36,602 nt of DNA. Source: an uncultured Chloroflexota bacterium. GTDB lineage: Bacteria; Chloroflexota; Limnocylindria; Limnocylindrales; CSP1-4. Position 1 is the stretch's first letter, and every line of letters starts with the position of its first letter. The translations under genes and the position numbers were made by a program. This document shows, in pieces, positions 14,596 through 22,498 of this stretch. Below the pieces are notes generated by a model, which searched no databases, was not told where the DNA came from, and was given only the letters and a program-made list of their open reading frames with translations. The stretch spans positions 1 to 36,602 of the forward strand of contig CAIJPD010000035.1 of the NCBI GenBank assembly GCA_903822495.1, written 5' to 3'.

Positions 14596-14978
14596 CCTCC
14601 CAGCCCGGCGGCGCGCCGGCACCCGAGACCCAGCCGGCAACCGACACCCAGCCGGACCCGGCCACCCAGCCGGCCGGGCCGGCCGATTGCCCGTACCTGG
14701 GCGTGCTGGACGATGCGCGGACGCATTTCAGCTTCACCACCGTTGACCATCGGTGCTTCAGCGCATCCAAGTCGCGCGAGATCGACGTGGCGCACCAGGC
14801 GGCCATGTGCCTTGGTGCCTCGTACGCGACGTGTGGGCGCTATGTCCCCATGCCCATGCCGGGGTCATCCGCGCGGCGGCCGGGTTCCGGCCGGGCGCGC
14901 CTCTTGGCGTTTGCGCTGATGGGCCTGCTCGTCGTGATCGTGGTGGTCGGCATGGTGTACGTGGTCCCGCAGACCTGA
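14592..14978 (+). CDS. Small membrane protein with CPYLG/HRC four-Cys domain
   Basis: A 128-residue protein with a Pro/Thr/Gln-rich repetitive N-terminus (1-32). A four-Cys domain spans about 33-84 (CPYLGVLDDARTHFSF, HRCF, HQAAMC, YATC; Cys at 33, 55, 73, 81). A basic linker and a single C-terminal transmembrane helix (about 103-125) follow. The Cys spacing C-x21-C-x17-C-x7-C is identical in the LysM protein at 31896-32663. The topology suggests the Cys domain is cytoplasmic with the tail in the membrane. Metal binding (Zn or Fe-S) is the natural guess for four conserved Cys, but this is inference. Overlap with the PHP gene implies joint expression. Confidence 0.75.
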   Translation: MTSQPGGAPAPETQPATDTQPDPATQPAGPADCPYLGVLDDARTHFSFTTVDHRCFSASKSREIDVAHQAAMCLGASYATCGRYVPMPMPGSSARRPGSGRARLLAFALMGLLVVIVVVGMVYVVPQT

Positions 14979-15007
14979 CGCCGCGGGGGCAACCCGCCCC
15001 GCCGGGC

Positions 15008-15430
15008 TCAGCGGCGGCGCGACAGCAGGACGCCGGCCAGGACCAGCGCGATGAGTGCCCCGGTGGCATCGATGCCCACGTCCGTCAGCGCCGCGTGTCG
15101 GCCCACCACCTGGCCCTGGTGGATCTCGTCGGTGGCCGCGTAGAGCACCGCCAGGAGCATGGCCGCCACCCCCGGCCGGCGCACGGGCGTGGACCTGGCC
15201 ATGGCGCGGCGGATGCTGAGCGCCAGGATGCCAAAGACCCCCATGTGGCCCAGCTTGCGGACCACGAAGTCCGTCCCCGCGTCCGGCACGAAGCGCAGAT
15301 CGGGCTGGGCGGAGAGCACGAAGATCAGCGCCGCCCACGCGATCACGGGCAGCCAGGCGACGAGGAGCCCCCGCGCGCCGACCCGCCGCGGCTCGGCCAT
15401 CAACGCGCCGCCGGAAGAGCCCTTGTCCAT
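15008..15430 (-). CDS. VanZ-like membrane protein
   Basis: A 140-residue protein with three to four predicted membrane helices (about 22-41, 60-78, 85-100 and 116-135). VanZ-family features are WLPVIAWAALIFVLSAQP, VVRKLGHMGVFGILAL (the KxxHxxxFxxL motif) and YAATDEIHQGQVVGRHAALTDVGIDATGALI (the DExHQ motif with RxxxxxDVxxDxxGA). VanZ proteins are associated with glycopeptide or envelope stress resistance, but most have no known activity. The ATG at 15430 is only 5 bases from a TATCCT element on the same strand (15436-15441), suggesting a leaderless mRNA and supporting this start over ATG 15400. Confidence 0.85.
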   Translation of the reverse strand: MDKGSSGGALMAEPRRVGARGLLVAWLPVIAWAALIFVLSAQPDLRFVPDAGTDFVVRKLGHMGVFGILALSIRRAMARSTPVRRPGVAAMLLAVLYAATDEIHQGQVVGRHAALTDVGIDATGALIALVLAGVLLSRRR

Positions 15431-15435
15431 GCCAC

Positions 15436-15441
15436 AGGATA
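15436..15441 (-). promoter_or_regulatory. Candidate -10 (TATCCT) giving a leaderless VanZ-like transcript
   Basis: On the minus strand TATCCT is followed by five bases (GTGGC) and then the ATG. Transcription would therefore begin at or next to the start codon. No strong -35 is visible, so this is tentative. Confidence 0.35.
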
Positions 15442-15491
15442 GGCTCGCCCGTCGTCCCGTCGTCCGCCCTCGGGACGCGGAATGGACCGGC

Positions 15492-15497
15492 TATCAT
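15492..15497 (+). promoter_or_regulatory. Candidate -10 (TATCAT) for the polysaccharide dehydratase gene
   Basis: TATCAT with an upstream GC lies 63 bases before the TTG start at 15561, in the divergent gap with the VanZ-like gene. No good -35 at 16-18 bases is seen. Confidence 0.3.
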
Positions 15498-15560
15498 CCA
15501 ATCACGCTGCGGTTCAGTTTCTCCAGGAGGCTGGCCGACGCGCGGGGGGGGGTTCTCGCC

Positions 15561-17483
15561 TTGCACCAACCGACGGAGCCGGCCGCGCCGCGCACCCCGG
15601 CTGCCGACAGCGCCCAACAGGGGCTCTGGTGGTTCAGCGCACGCCGGCTTGCCGCATGGGTCCTGGTGGACGTCCTGGCCAGCCTGGTCGCCAGCCTGGT
15701 CGCGGTGGCCAACCGGTTCGAGACGCTGGACGTGGAAACGTACCGGGCCCTCCTGCCGTGGGTCCTGCTGCCGGTGATCATGATCCCGGCGGGAAACCTG
15801 CTCTCGGGTGTCTACCAGCTCTCGTGGCGCAGGCTGGCGACCAGGAATGTCCTCCACCTGGCGGCATCGGTGACCATCACCATGGTCATCGAGGTCCTGC
15901 TCTTCTACGCCGTGGTCACTCCCGCCGGCCTTGCGGGAGCGGCGGGGTTCCCGCGGTCCTACTGGCCGGTCCAGGCGGTTGACTTTGTGGCCCTCGCCCT
16001 GGCCGGCCGGACCCTGCGCGGCGCGCTGGAGCGACGATTCCGTGCCCAGTTCCTGGAGCGGCGGCACGGCACCCGGACCCTGCTCTACGGCGCCGGTGAA
16101 GCCGGCATCGCGGTCCTTGCCGAGTCCAGCGCCAACGCGGCGCCCGGCATGTATCCGGTGGGGTTCCTGGACGACGACCTGCGCCTCCGGGGACAGCACG
16201 TCGCCGGCCTGCGCGTCTACGGCAACTACGCCAACCTGCAGCAGACGGCGCTGCGCCTGCAGGCCACCAACGTGATCATCACCATGCCCAGAGCCGACGG
16301 GAACGCGGTGCGACGCGTGGTGGACGCGGCGGCGGCCGCCGGGCTCTCCATCAAGACGCTGCCCTCCATCGGCGAGCTGATCCGCGGCAGCCTGAACCCC
16401 GCCCGCTCCCGCACCCTGAACCTGGAGGACCTGCTGCGCCGGCCGGTCAGCGACCTGGATCGCCAGCGGGTCCGGGACCTCGTGGGCGGGAAGCGCGTGC
16501 TGGTCACCGGGGCGGCCGGCTCCATCGGCAGCGAGATCCTGTGCCAGGTGCTGGACGCCGGACCCTCGTTGATCGTCGCCTTTGACCAGGCCGAGAGCCC
16601 CCTCTACGAGATGGAGCGCGAGATCCTGGACCGGATCACCGAGGCCGGTGGCACCGCGCCCGCCGTGGCCATCGAGCTGGGCTCCGTCTCCGACGGCGCT
16701 CGGCTGGACGACCTCTTTGCGCGCCACCCGGTGGACGTCGTCATCCACGCCGCCGCCTACAAGCACGTGCCCATGCTGGAGAGCCACCCGTCCGAGGCGG
16801 TGGTCACGAATCTGGGCGGCACGCTGGAGCTGCTGCAGCGCGCCCGGACGGCCGGGGTCTCGCGGTTTGTCCTGATCTCCACCGACAAGGCCGTGGATCC
16901 AACCAGCGTCATGGGCGCCACCAAGCGGCTTGCCGAGATGGCCGTGGTGGCCGCCGGCCGGCGGACCGGCTGGGGGGCCGTGGCGGTCCGTTTTGGCAAC
17001 GTCCTGGGATCCGCCGGGAGCGTGGTCCCCATCTTCCAGCGGCAGATTGCCCGCGGCGCCCCGCTGACCATCACCCACCCGGACGCCACCCGCTTCTTCA
17101 TGACCATCCCGGAGGCGTCCAGCCTGGTCCTGGCGGCCGCGTCCATGGGCGGCTCGGGCAGGACCTACATCCTGAAGATGGGGGAGCCCGTCCGGATCGT
17201 GGACCTGGCCAGGGACGTCATCCGCCTGGCCGGGCTCAGCGAGCGCGATGTGGAGATCAAGTACACGGGCCTGCGGCCGGGGGAACGCCTCCACGAGACG
17301 CTCTTCTACGAGGCCGAGGCCGTGGAGCCCACGACGGACGACCGCATTCTGCGAGCCAAGCTCCAGGATCCACCACCGCACACGCTCAGTCGCCTGCGGG
17401 ACTTCGTGGGGCAGGCTCGGCTGCGGCAGGTCACGGGGGATGAGGTGCTCGAATTGGCACGAGAGCTGGGGACCGGGCAATGA
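15561..17483 (+). CDS. Membrane nucleotide-sugar 4,6-dehydratase (WbpM/CapD family)
   Basis: A 640-residue protein with an N-terminal membrane part of about four helices (about 25-165). A CoA-binding-like Rossmann domain follows (about 170-290, LLYGAGEAGIAVLAE, GFLDDDLRLRGQ), then a short-chain dehydrogenase domain (about 310-600). The SDR part shows the nucleotide loop TGAAGSIGSE (316 onward), AAAYKHVPMLE, STDKAV and SVMGATKR. Met451 replaces the usual Tyr before Lys455, as in UDP-GlcNAc 4,6-dehydratases WbpM and PglF. It makes UDP-4-keto-6-deoxy sugars, feeding the aminotransferase and acyltransferase that follow. Start: TTG 15561, 8 bases after a run of nine G that can act as ribosome binding site; an in-frame ATG at 15429 is less likely because it overlaps the divergent gene's start. 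Confidence 0.9.
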   Translation: MHQPTEPAAPRTPAADSAQQGLWWFSARRLAAWVLVDVLASLVASLVAVANRFETLDVETYRALLPWVLLPVIMIPAGNLLSGVYQLSWRRLATRNVLHLAASVTITMVIEVLLFYAVVTPAGLAGAAGFPRSYWPVQAVDFVALALAGRTLRGALERRFRAQFLERRHGTRTLLYGAGEAGIAVLAESSANAAPGMYPVGFLDDDLRLRGQHVAGLRVYGNYANLQQTALRLQATNVIITMPRADGNAVRRVVDAAAAAGLSIKTLPSIGELIRGSLNPARSRTLNLEDLLRRPVSDLDRQRVRDLVGGKRVLVTGAAGSIGSEILCQVLDAGPSLIVAFDQAESPLYEMEREILDRITEAGGTAPAVAIELGSVSDGARLDDLFARHPVDVVIHAAAYKHVPMLESHPSEAVVTNLGGTLELLQRARTAGVSRFVLISTDKAVDPTSVMGATKRLAEMAVVAAGRRTGWGAVAVRFGNVLGSAGSVVPIFQRQIARGAPLTITHPDATRFFMTIPEASSLVLAAASMGGSGRTYILKMGEPVRIVDLARDVIRLAGLSERDVEIKYTGLRPGERLHETLFYEAEAVEPTTDDRILRAKLQDPPPHTLSRLRDFVGQARLRQVTGDEVLELARELGTGQ

Positions 17484-17559
17484 CGGGACCGGGGTCGGAT
17501 CGGGCAACAGGCCGGTCCCCGCAGAACCACGCCTGCTTTGCGCCAAATGGGGGACTCCG

Positions 17560-18195
17560 ATGAAGCCACTGGTCATCGTCGGTTCGGGCGGCTTTGCCCG
17601 TGAAGTGCTCGACGTGGTCGAGGCCATCAATGCCGTGGAGGAGCGGTGGAGGTTCCTGGGGTTCCTCGACGATCACAAGTCAGAGGATGCGCTCGTCACC
17701 TCGCGCGGCGCGGCCATTCTTGGGCCCTCCCAGTTGCTGACCGAGCTCGATTGCGAGTACGTGATCGCGATTGCAGATCCGGCTGCCCGGGAGCGGATCG
17801 ATGCGTTGGCGACTGGCGCGGGTCGGGAGGCTGCGACGCTCGTCCACCCTGGCGCAACGGTCGGGAGCGTAAACTCGATCAGCCCCGGTCTCGTCGCAAC
17901 GGCCGGATCATGCGTCACGACCAACGTCCAGATCGGGCGGCACGTCCACCTCAATCTGGGCTCGACCGTTGGTCATGACGTGGTGCTCGGACCCTACGTG
18001 ACGATCAACCCCGGCGCACACATCAGCGGGAACGTCACGCTCGAGGACGGCGTCACCATCGGCACTGGCGCATCGGTCATCCAGGGACTCAAGGTGGGGC
18101 GGAGGTCATTCGTGGGAGCAGGGGCAGTCGTGACGAAAGATGTCGGACCAGGACTCGTCGTGATCGGGATTCCGGCCCGGCCGCTCGCTCGATGA
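17560..18195 (+). CDS. Sugar O/N-acyltransferase, PglD/NeuD family
   Basis: A 211-residue protein. The N-terminal sugar-nucleotide-binding half begins MKPLVIVGSGGFAREVLDVVEAI. The left-handed beta-helix half (about 85-205) has hexapeptide repeats such as VQIGRHVHLNLGSTVGHDVVLGPYV and ends VVIGIPARPL. These enzymes transfer an acetyl or similar group from a CoA donor to a nucleotide-activated 4-amino sugar. The order dehydratase, acyltransferase, aminotransferase is a complete module for an N-acylated amino-deoxy sugar. ATG 17560 follows a GGGGGAC ribosome binding site. Its stop overlaps the next start as ATGA. Confidence 0.88.
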   Translation: MKPLVIVGSGGFAREVLDVVEAINAVEERWRFLGFLDDHKSEDALVTSRGAAILGPSQLLTELDCEYVIAIADPAARERIDALATGAGREAATLVHPGATVGSVNSISPGLVATAGSCVTTNVQIGRHVHLNLGSTVGHDVVLGPYVTINPGAHISGNVTLEDGVTIGTGASVIQGLKVGRRSFVGAGAVVTKDVGPGLVVIGIPARPLAR

Positions 18196-19355
18196 GCGAC
18201 TCGACAGCGGGAGCCCGTGTGCGAGACAGGCACATCCCGTTCCTGCGCCCGTTCATGCCGCCGTACGCGGCCGTCGAGGCCCGGTTCCGCGAGGCATATG
18301 CATCCGGCATGCTGACCAAGGGCCGCGAGCTTGAGCGGTTCGAGACGGCGGCGGCGGAGTATCTCGACGTCGAAGACGTCATCGCGGTCAGCAGCTGCAC
18401 GCTGGGCTTGACGCTCGTCCACCGTGCCCTGAGCCTCACCGGGCAGGTCATCGTCCCCAGCTTCACGTTCATGGCGACGGTCAGCTCGCTGGTCTGGGCC
18501 GGCTGCGAGCCTGTCTTCGTGGACATCGATCCCGAGACATGGTTGATCGACCTGGCGCGCATCGAGGCGGCGATCACGCCGCGGACGTCGGCCATCGTGG
18601 CGGTCCACTTGTATGGCGCGCCGGCGCCCGTTGAGGAGCTGGAGGCGCTGGCGACCAGGCACGGCATCCAGCTGATCTTCGACGCTGCTCACGGGTTTGG
18701 ATCGCTCCACCGTGGACATCGCCTGGGTGGCGGTGGCGCAGCGGAGGTCTTCTCCACCAGCCCAACCAAGCTGCTCGTCACGGGTGAGGGCGGCGTCGTG
18801 GCCACCAACGATCCTGCGCTTGCGGCAGAGATCCGCGTCCTGCGCGAGTACGGCAACCCGGGTGACTACGACAGCCGTTCCGCCGGCACCAACGCGCGCA
18901 TGCCGGAGATCGCGGCGATCATGGGGCACGAGGGGCTGGCGACGCTGGAGGCCAATGCCGTGGGGCGCAACGCGATTGCGGCCCGGTACGTGGAGCGCCT
19001 GTCCGCGGTTCCCGGCCTCCGATTCCAGCGGATTGCCGCGGGAGATCGGTCGTCCTACAAGGACTTCTCCGTGGTGGTCATCCCGGAAGAGTTCGGCGCC
19101 ACGCGTGACCAGCTGGTGGCCTTCCTGACCTCGCGCGGGATCGAGACGCGCAACTACTACGTGCCTCCGGTTCATCGCCACCAGGCCTATCGCGAGGTGG
19201 GTGCCCGATATGACGCCGTGCTGCCGATCACGGACTGGATCTCGGAGCGCATCACGAGCCTGCCGATCTGGACCGGGCTCACGGACGACGACGTGGACTA
19301 CGTCTGCCGGTCGATCGCCGAGTTCGCGGAGTCCGTGGCGTCCAGGCCGGGCTGA
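18192..19355 (+). CDS. DegT/DnrJ/EryC1-family PLP-dependent sugar aminotransferase
   Basis: A 387-residue aminotransferase with family signatures. These are FLRPFMPP, SSCTLGLTL (phosphate-binding), VVPSFTFMAT, VFVDIDPETWLID, LIFDAAHGFGS and FSTSPTKLLVTGEGG, where K193 would carry PLP. Later come REYGNPGDYDSRSAGTNARMPEIAAIMG and NYYVPPVHRHQAY. It would aminate the 4-keto sugar from the upstream dehydratase. The start is coupled to the acyltransferase stop by ATGA. The last 58 bases overlap the end of the convergent sugar-transferase gene on the other strand. Confidence 0.92.
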   Translation: MSDSTAGARVRDRHIPFLRPFMPPYAAVEARFREAYASGMLTKGRELERFETAAAEYLDVEDVIAVSSCTLGLTLVHRALSLTGQVIVPSFTFMATVSSLVWAGCEPVFVDIDPETWLIDLARIEAAITPRTSAIVAVHLYGAPAPVEELEALATRHGIQLIFDAAHGFGSLHRGHRLGGGGAAEVFSTSPTKLLVTGEGGVVATNDPALAAEIRVLREYGNPGDYDSRSAGTNARMPEIAAIMGHEGLATLEANAVGRNAIAARYVERLSAVPGLRFQRIAAGDRSSYKDFSVVVIPEEFGATRDQLVAFLTSRGIETRNYYVPPVHRHQAYREVGARYDAVLPITDWISERITSLPIWTGLTDDDVDYVCRSIAEFAESVASRPG

Positions 19356-20002
19356 TCGTCGGTCACCGAGGGCGGCGTGGCGCCCGACTCCGGCACAGTC
19401 GCAAGTGGATCGTCCGTGGGGTGGCCGCCGACCCCTCGTCCAAAGGCCACCACCCCGACGGTCCTCACGATGATCTCGAGGTCCAGTCGCATGGATTGGC
19501 GCTCCACGTAGCGGAGATCCCAGGCAATCCGCTCGCCCCACGACAGCTCGTTCCGGCCGTTGATCTGGGCCAGGCCCGTGATCCCGGGGCGGACGGCCAG
19601 GCGACCCCGCTGGACCTCGTCGTAGCGGGCGACCTGGTAGGCGAGCGTGGGCCGCGGGCCCACGATGCTCATCTCGCCCCGCAGGACGTTGATGAGCTGG
19701 GGGAGCTCATCGAGCGAGGTTCGGCGGAGCACGCGGCCCACCGCCGTGATCCGGGAGGCATCCGGGTAGAGCGGGTTTGGGCCGTCCAGCATGGAGCGGA
19801 ACTTGTAGGCGATGAAGGGCCGGCCATCCCGGCCAATTCGCTCCTGTCGGAAGAAGATTGGACCCCCGTCGTCGGCGCGGATCGCGAGGGCGCAGGCCGC
19901 ACCAACCACCGCGGCCGGAACTGCGCCGAGCGCGAGCAGCGCCAGGTCAACGGCGCGCTTGCCGCGGAAGGGCCCCCGCGGGCGTTCAGCCGAGGATGTC
20001 AC
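19298..20002 (-). CDS. Priming sugar-phosphate transferase (bacterial sugar transferase, PglC-like)
   Basis: A 234-residue monotopic phosphoglycosyl transferase of the short form, lacking the N-terminal four-helix domain. The membrane-inserted segment (KRAVDLALLALGAVPAAVVG) is followed by FFRQERIGRDGRPFIAYKFRSM and RRTSLDELPQLINVLRGEMSIVGPRP, the latter carrying the catalytic Asp-Glu dyad. RPGITGLAQINGRN completes the conserved set. It starts polymer synthesis by moving a sugar-1-phosphate to undecaprenyl phosphate. The C-terminal tail of about 35 residues (from GVGGHPTDDP) is polar and non-conserved. GTG start overlaps the upstream glycosyltransferase stop (GTGA), and the 3' end overlaps the convergent aminotransferase gene. 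Confidence 0.92.
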   Translation of the reverse strand: MTSSAERPRGPFRGKRAVDLALLALGAVPAAVVGAACALAIRADDGGPIFFRQERIGRDGRPFIAYKFRSMLDGPNPLYPDASRITAVGRVLRRTSLDELPQLINVLRGEMSIVGPRPTLAYQVARYDEVQRGRLAVRPGITGLAQINGRNELSWGERIAWDLRYVERQSMRLDLEIIVRTVGVVAFGRGVGGHPTDDPLATVPESGATPPSVTDDQPGLDATDSANSAIDRQT

Positions 20003-21291
20003 CCCCGTCCGGCTTCAAGGTAGTCAGCCAGCCGGCTGCCCAGCACGGCCGTGTCGTGGTGCTCCCGGACGTAGTCGAGGCCGCGCTGGCCCATGGCGTC
20101 CAGCTCGTCCTGTGGCAGCTTGCTCATCCGGCGCAGGGCCGCCGCCAGGGCCTCGGGATTCTCGGGTGGAACCGTGAACCCAGCGCCGTGCTCCGCGACC
20201 GGGTCAGATGCGGTTTCGCAGGCAAAGACCACGGGCTTGCGGTTCGCCATGTAGTCGAAGAGCTTGTTGAAGCTCATCCCGTAGCGGTAGATGGGCGTTC
20301 GCAGAACCTGGACGAGGCCGGCATCAACGGCGGCGAGCAGGCTGGGGACGTGGCGCTTGGCGACAGGGTCGGCGAAGGAGACGTTCTTGAGGCCGAGTTC
20401 CGCCGCCCGCTCCACCAGCGCCGCCTTCTCGGGGCCGTCGCCGACCAGGAGCAGACGAACCCGGCTATCCGGACCTTTCTGCAGGATTCGCGCTGCTTCT
20501 AGCGCGGTCGAGAGGTTGTTCGCGCGGCCGTGCGCACCCAGGTAGACGCAGATCCAGGCGCTTGCTGCGCGCCAGGCTGCAAGGCATTCGGGTAACTGGG
20601 GCTGAGGCCCCAGCGACACGTCAGGGCGTGAGAGGTCGACGCCGTTGGGCAGATAGAGCAATGGACCGGGATGCAAGCCCCGTTCCCGCAGATAGGCGTC
20701 CATGCCGGGCAGGAGCGAGATGACCCCATCCCCGTGCGTCATGAGGAACGCCTCGATCCAACGCAGTGCCCGTGCGTAGAGGGACGCTTCGGCCAGGGCG
20801 CCCATATCGATGAGCGTCTGTGGCCAGAGGTCGCGAACCTCGAAGAAGAACTTGGCCCGTCGAAGTCTGGCCATGAGATAGCCGGCCGCGGCCGCCAACG
20901 GGTGCACCGTCGAGCCGATCACAGCGTTGGGCCGCTGGAACCGGGCCTGAACGACCAGCGCGAGGATGGCGAAGGAGACCATGTTCAAGAAGCGCCGGCC
21001 CGAGTTCCCACCGTAGGCGGGACCCCGGATCCAGACATACCTGACGTCTTCGACCATCTCGGTCCGGTACAGGCGCATGCGCGGGATGGCTTCAGCCGGA
21101 CCCCCGAAGTGGCTCACGGACGACGCGAAGATCGTGACGGCGTGACCCCTGAGGTAGAGTTGCCGCGCGAGGTCATGGTGGCGCGTCCCGCCGCCGCGCC
21201 GAGGCGGCCCGGCATAGTGGTTCACAATCCAGACATGGCGCCGCGAGGAGGTATCAGCATTTCGCAGCATGCAGGCATGATCGCACGGCAT
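19999..21291 (-). CDS. Glycosyltransferase family 4 (WbuB-like)
   Basis: A protein of about 430 residues with a GT-B fold. N-terminal acceptor domain: HVWIVNHYAGPPRRGGGTRHHDLARQL, ending around the FFFEVRDLWPQTLID motif typical of WbuB. C-terminal nucleotide-sugar domain: LLLVGDGPEKAALVERA, VSFADPVAKRHVPSLLAAVDAGLV, and SFNKLFDYMANRKPVVFA with an E/D-rich donor-binding loop. It adds an amino-sugar residue to the lipid-linked chain. Several starts are possible: ATG 21291, used here, or ATG 21270. Neither has a clear Shine-Dalgarno. It is first in a two-gene minus-strand unit with the priming transferase, divergent from the FemAB-like gene. Confidence 0.9.
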   Translation of the reverse strand: MPCDHACMLRNADTSSRRHVWIVNHYAGPPRRGGGTRHHDLARQLYLRGHAVTIFASSVSHFGGPAEAIPRMRLYRTEMVEDVRYVWIRGPAYGGNSGRRFLNMVSFAILALVVQARFQRPNAVIGSTVHPLAAAAGYLMARLRRAKFFFEVRDLWPQTLIDMGALAEASLYARALRWIEAFLMTHGDGVISLLPGMDAYLRERGLHPGPLLYLPNGVDLSRPDVSLGPQPQLPECLAAWRAASAWICVYLGAHGRANNLSTALEAARILQKGPDSRVRLLLVGDGPEKAALVERAAELGLKNVSFADPVAKRHVPSLLAAVDAGLVQVLRTPIYRYGMSFNKLFDYMANRKPVVFACETASDPVAEHGAGFTVPPENPEALAAALRRMSKLPQDELDAMGQRGLDYVREHHDTAVLGSRLADYLEAGRG

Positions 21292-21399
21292 GTCTTATCG
21301 GTGACTTCGGAGGCACACGCTGCCGAGTATTCACGTGGGTTCCGCGCGAGCGTCGGGGATCTACGGAAGGAAGCATCCAGATCTTGACCGGTTCCTCAC

Positions 21400-22374
21400 T
21401 TGGCTGACAGGTTCTCGACGCAGCTCCTGGACCCACGATCCTCGCCTGAGTGGGACGAGTTCATTGACCGAGCCGATCAGGGCACGGTCTTTCACAGCAC
21501 CTCCTGGCTGACGGCATGGGCGGCAGAAGTCTCGATCCTCGTGATCAGGGATCGAGATGGGGCGATTGCCGGTGGCTTGCCGCTCGTGCGGCGGCCAATT
21601 GGTTGGTATCTCGCCTACCGACTCCCACCGTTGTGCCCATATGCTGGCATCGTCCTGGGTCCGCCTTTGTCGGCGAAACTGGTCACCCAACACGCCGAGC
21701 AGAAGGAGAAGGCGCTGGCGCTGCTCGACGGCATTCCAGAAGCCGCCATGGTGCGGTTTCCACTTCACCACAGCAATCGTGACACCCAGCCCTACCAGTG
21801 GCGCAACTACAAGGTCACGGTCTCCTCCACCTATGTCATCGACGCTGGCGCACAGATCCACGAGGTGCGCGGTGCGATCGACGCGAAGCAGCGGAACATC
21901 GTGCGCAAGGCAGAGGAGCATGGGCTGAGCGTCTGGACGACGGATGACATCGACCAGTTTCTGCCCTTGAATCGCATGACATTTGAGCGTCAAGGGCTCG
22001 CCCCACGGCTCACAGATGACCGCTACCGGCAGTTATGGTCACGGGCCGCCAGAGCGAAGGGCACGATCTACCTCAGCGGCAAGTTCCCCAATGCGCACGC
22101 GGGCGCCGTGGTTGTGCACGACCGCCGCTGCAGCTACCTACTGATGAGCGGCGGCGACCCGGCCACCAGGAGCCTCGGAGGCGGATCTCTCATCCTTTGG
22201 CGGGCCATTGGGGATGCGCTGGCGCAGGGTCGGAGCTTCGACTTCGAGGGCTCGTCCCTCCCCGGTGTTGAGCAGTTCTATCGGAGTTGGGGGGGCCGTC
22301 TCGTGCCGATCTTCCATGCAGAACAGGTGAATTCCTGGCCACTGCGCATCCTGCGGAGCTGGCAGCAGTCCTAG
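21400..22374 (+). CDS. FemAB/GNAT-like acyl- or aminoacyltransferase
   Basis: A 324-residue protein of the FemAB/CelD-type GNAT fold (GNAT_6). Recognisable segments are TVFHSTSWLTAW, ILVIRDRDGAIAGGLPLV, the Leu/Pro-rich YLAYRLPPLCPYAGIVLGPPLS, DAKQRNIVRKAEEHGLSV and LGGGSLILWRAIGDALAQGRSFDFEGSSLPGVEQFYRSWGG. This last element is the conserved acceptor-site block of the family. Members add amino acids to peptidoglycan or modify exported polysaccharides. In this locus a polymer-modifying role is most plausible. TTG 21400 is the only usable start in frame after an upstream stop, with no clear ribosome binding site. Confidence 0.8.
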   Translation: MADRFSTQLLDPRSSPEWDEFIDRADQGTVFHSTSWLTAWAAEVSILVIRDRDGAIAGGLPLVRRPIGWYLAYRLPPLCPYAGIVLGPPLSAKLVTQHAEQKEKALALLDGIPEAAMVRFPLHHSNRDTQPYQWRNYKVTVSSTYVIDAGAQIHEVRGAIDAKQRNIVRKAEEHGLSVWTTDDIDQFLPLNRMTFERQGLAPRLTDDRYRQLWSRAARAKGTIYLSGKFPNAHAGAVVVHDRRCSYLLMSGGDPATRSLGGGSLILWRAIGDALAQGRSFDFEGSSLPGVEQFYRSWGGRLVPIFHAEQVNSWPLRILRSWQQS

Positions 22375-22498
22375 TTGATCCGTACTGTGGGCGCGGGCTT
22401 GGGCCGGCATCAGTAAGAGGCCTGTAATCCTACTGCGCCACGCAGGTGAGACCGGCGGCGGTACGCGCTTCTTCGCGATGCCCCAAGGCCAGCCCAAT
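22375..22498. other. Convergent gap between FemAB-like and deacetylase genes
   Basis: 124 bases between two convergent stops. Only a weak short dyad (CTGCG-CCA-CGCAG near 22431) is present, with no T-run, so no convincing terminator is seen. Confidence 0.3.

Noticed and set aside
14865..17630. Open frame of about 920 codons on the minus strand
   Set aside because: It is antisense to the nucleotide-sugar dehydratase and the VanZ region. The product is Arg/Gly/Pro/Asp-rich with no domain.
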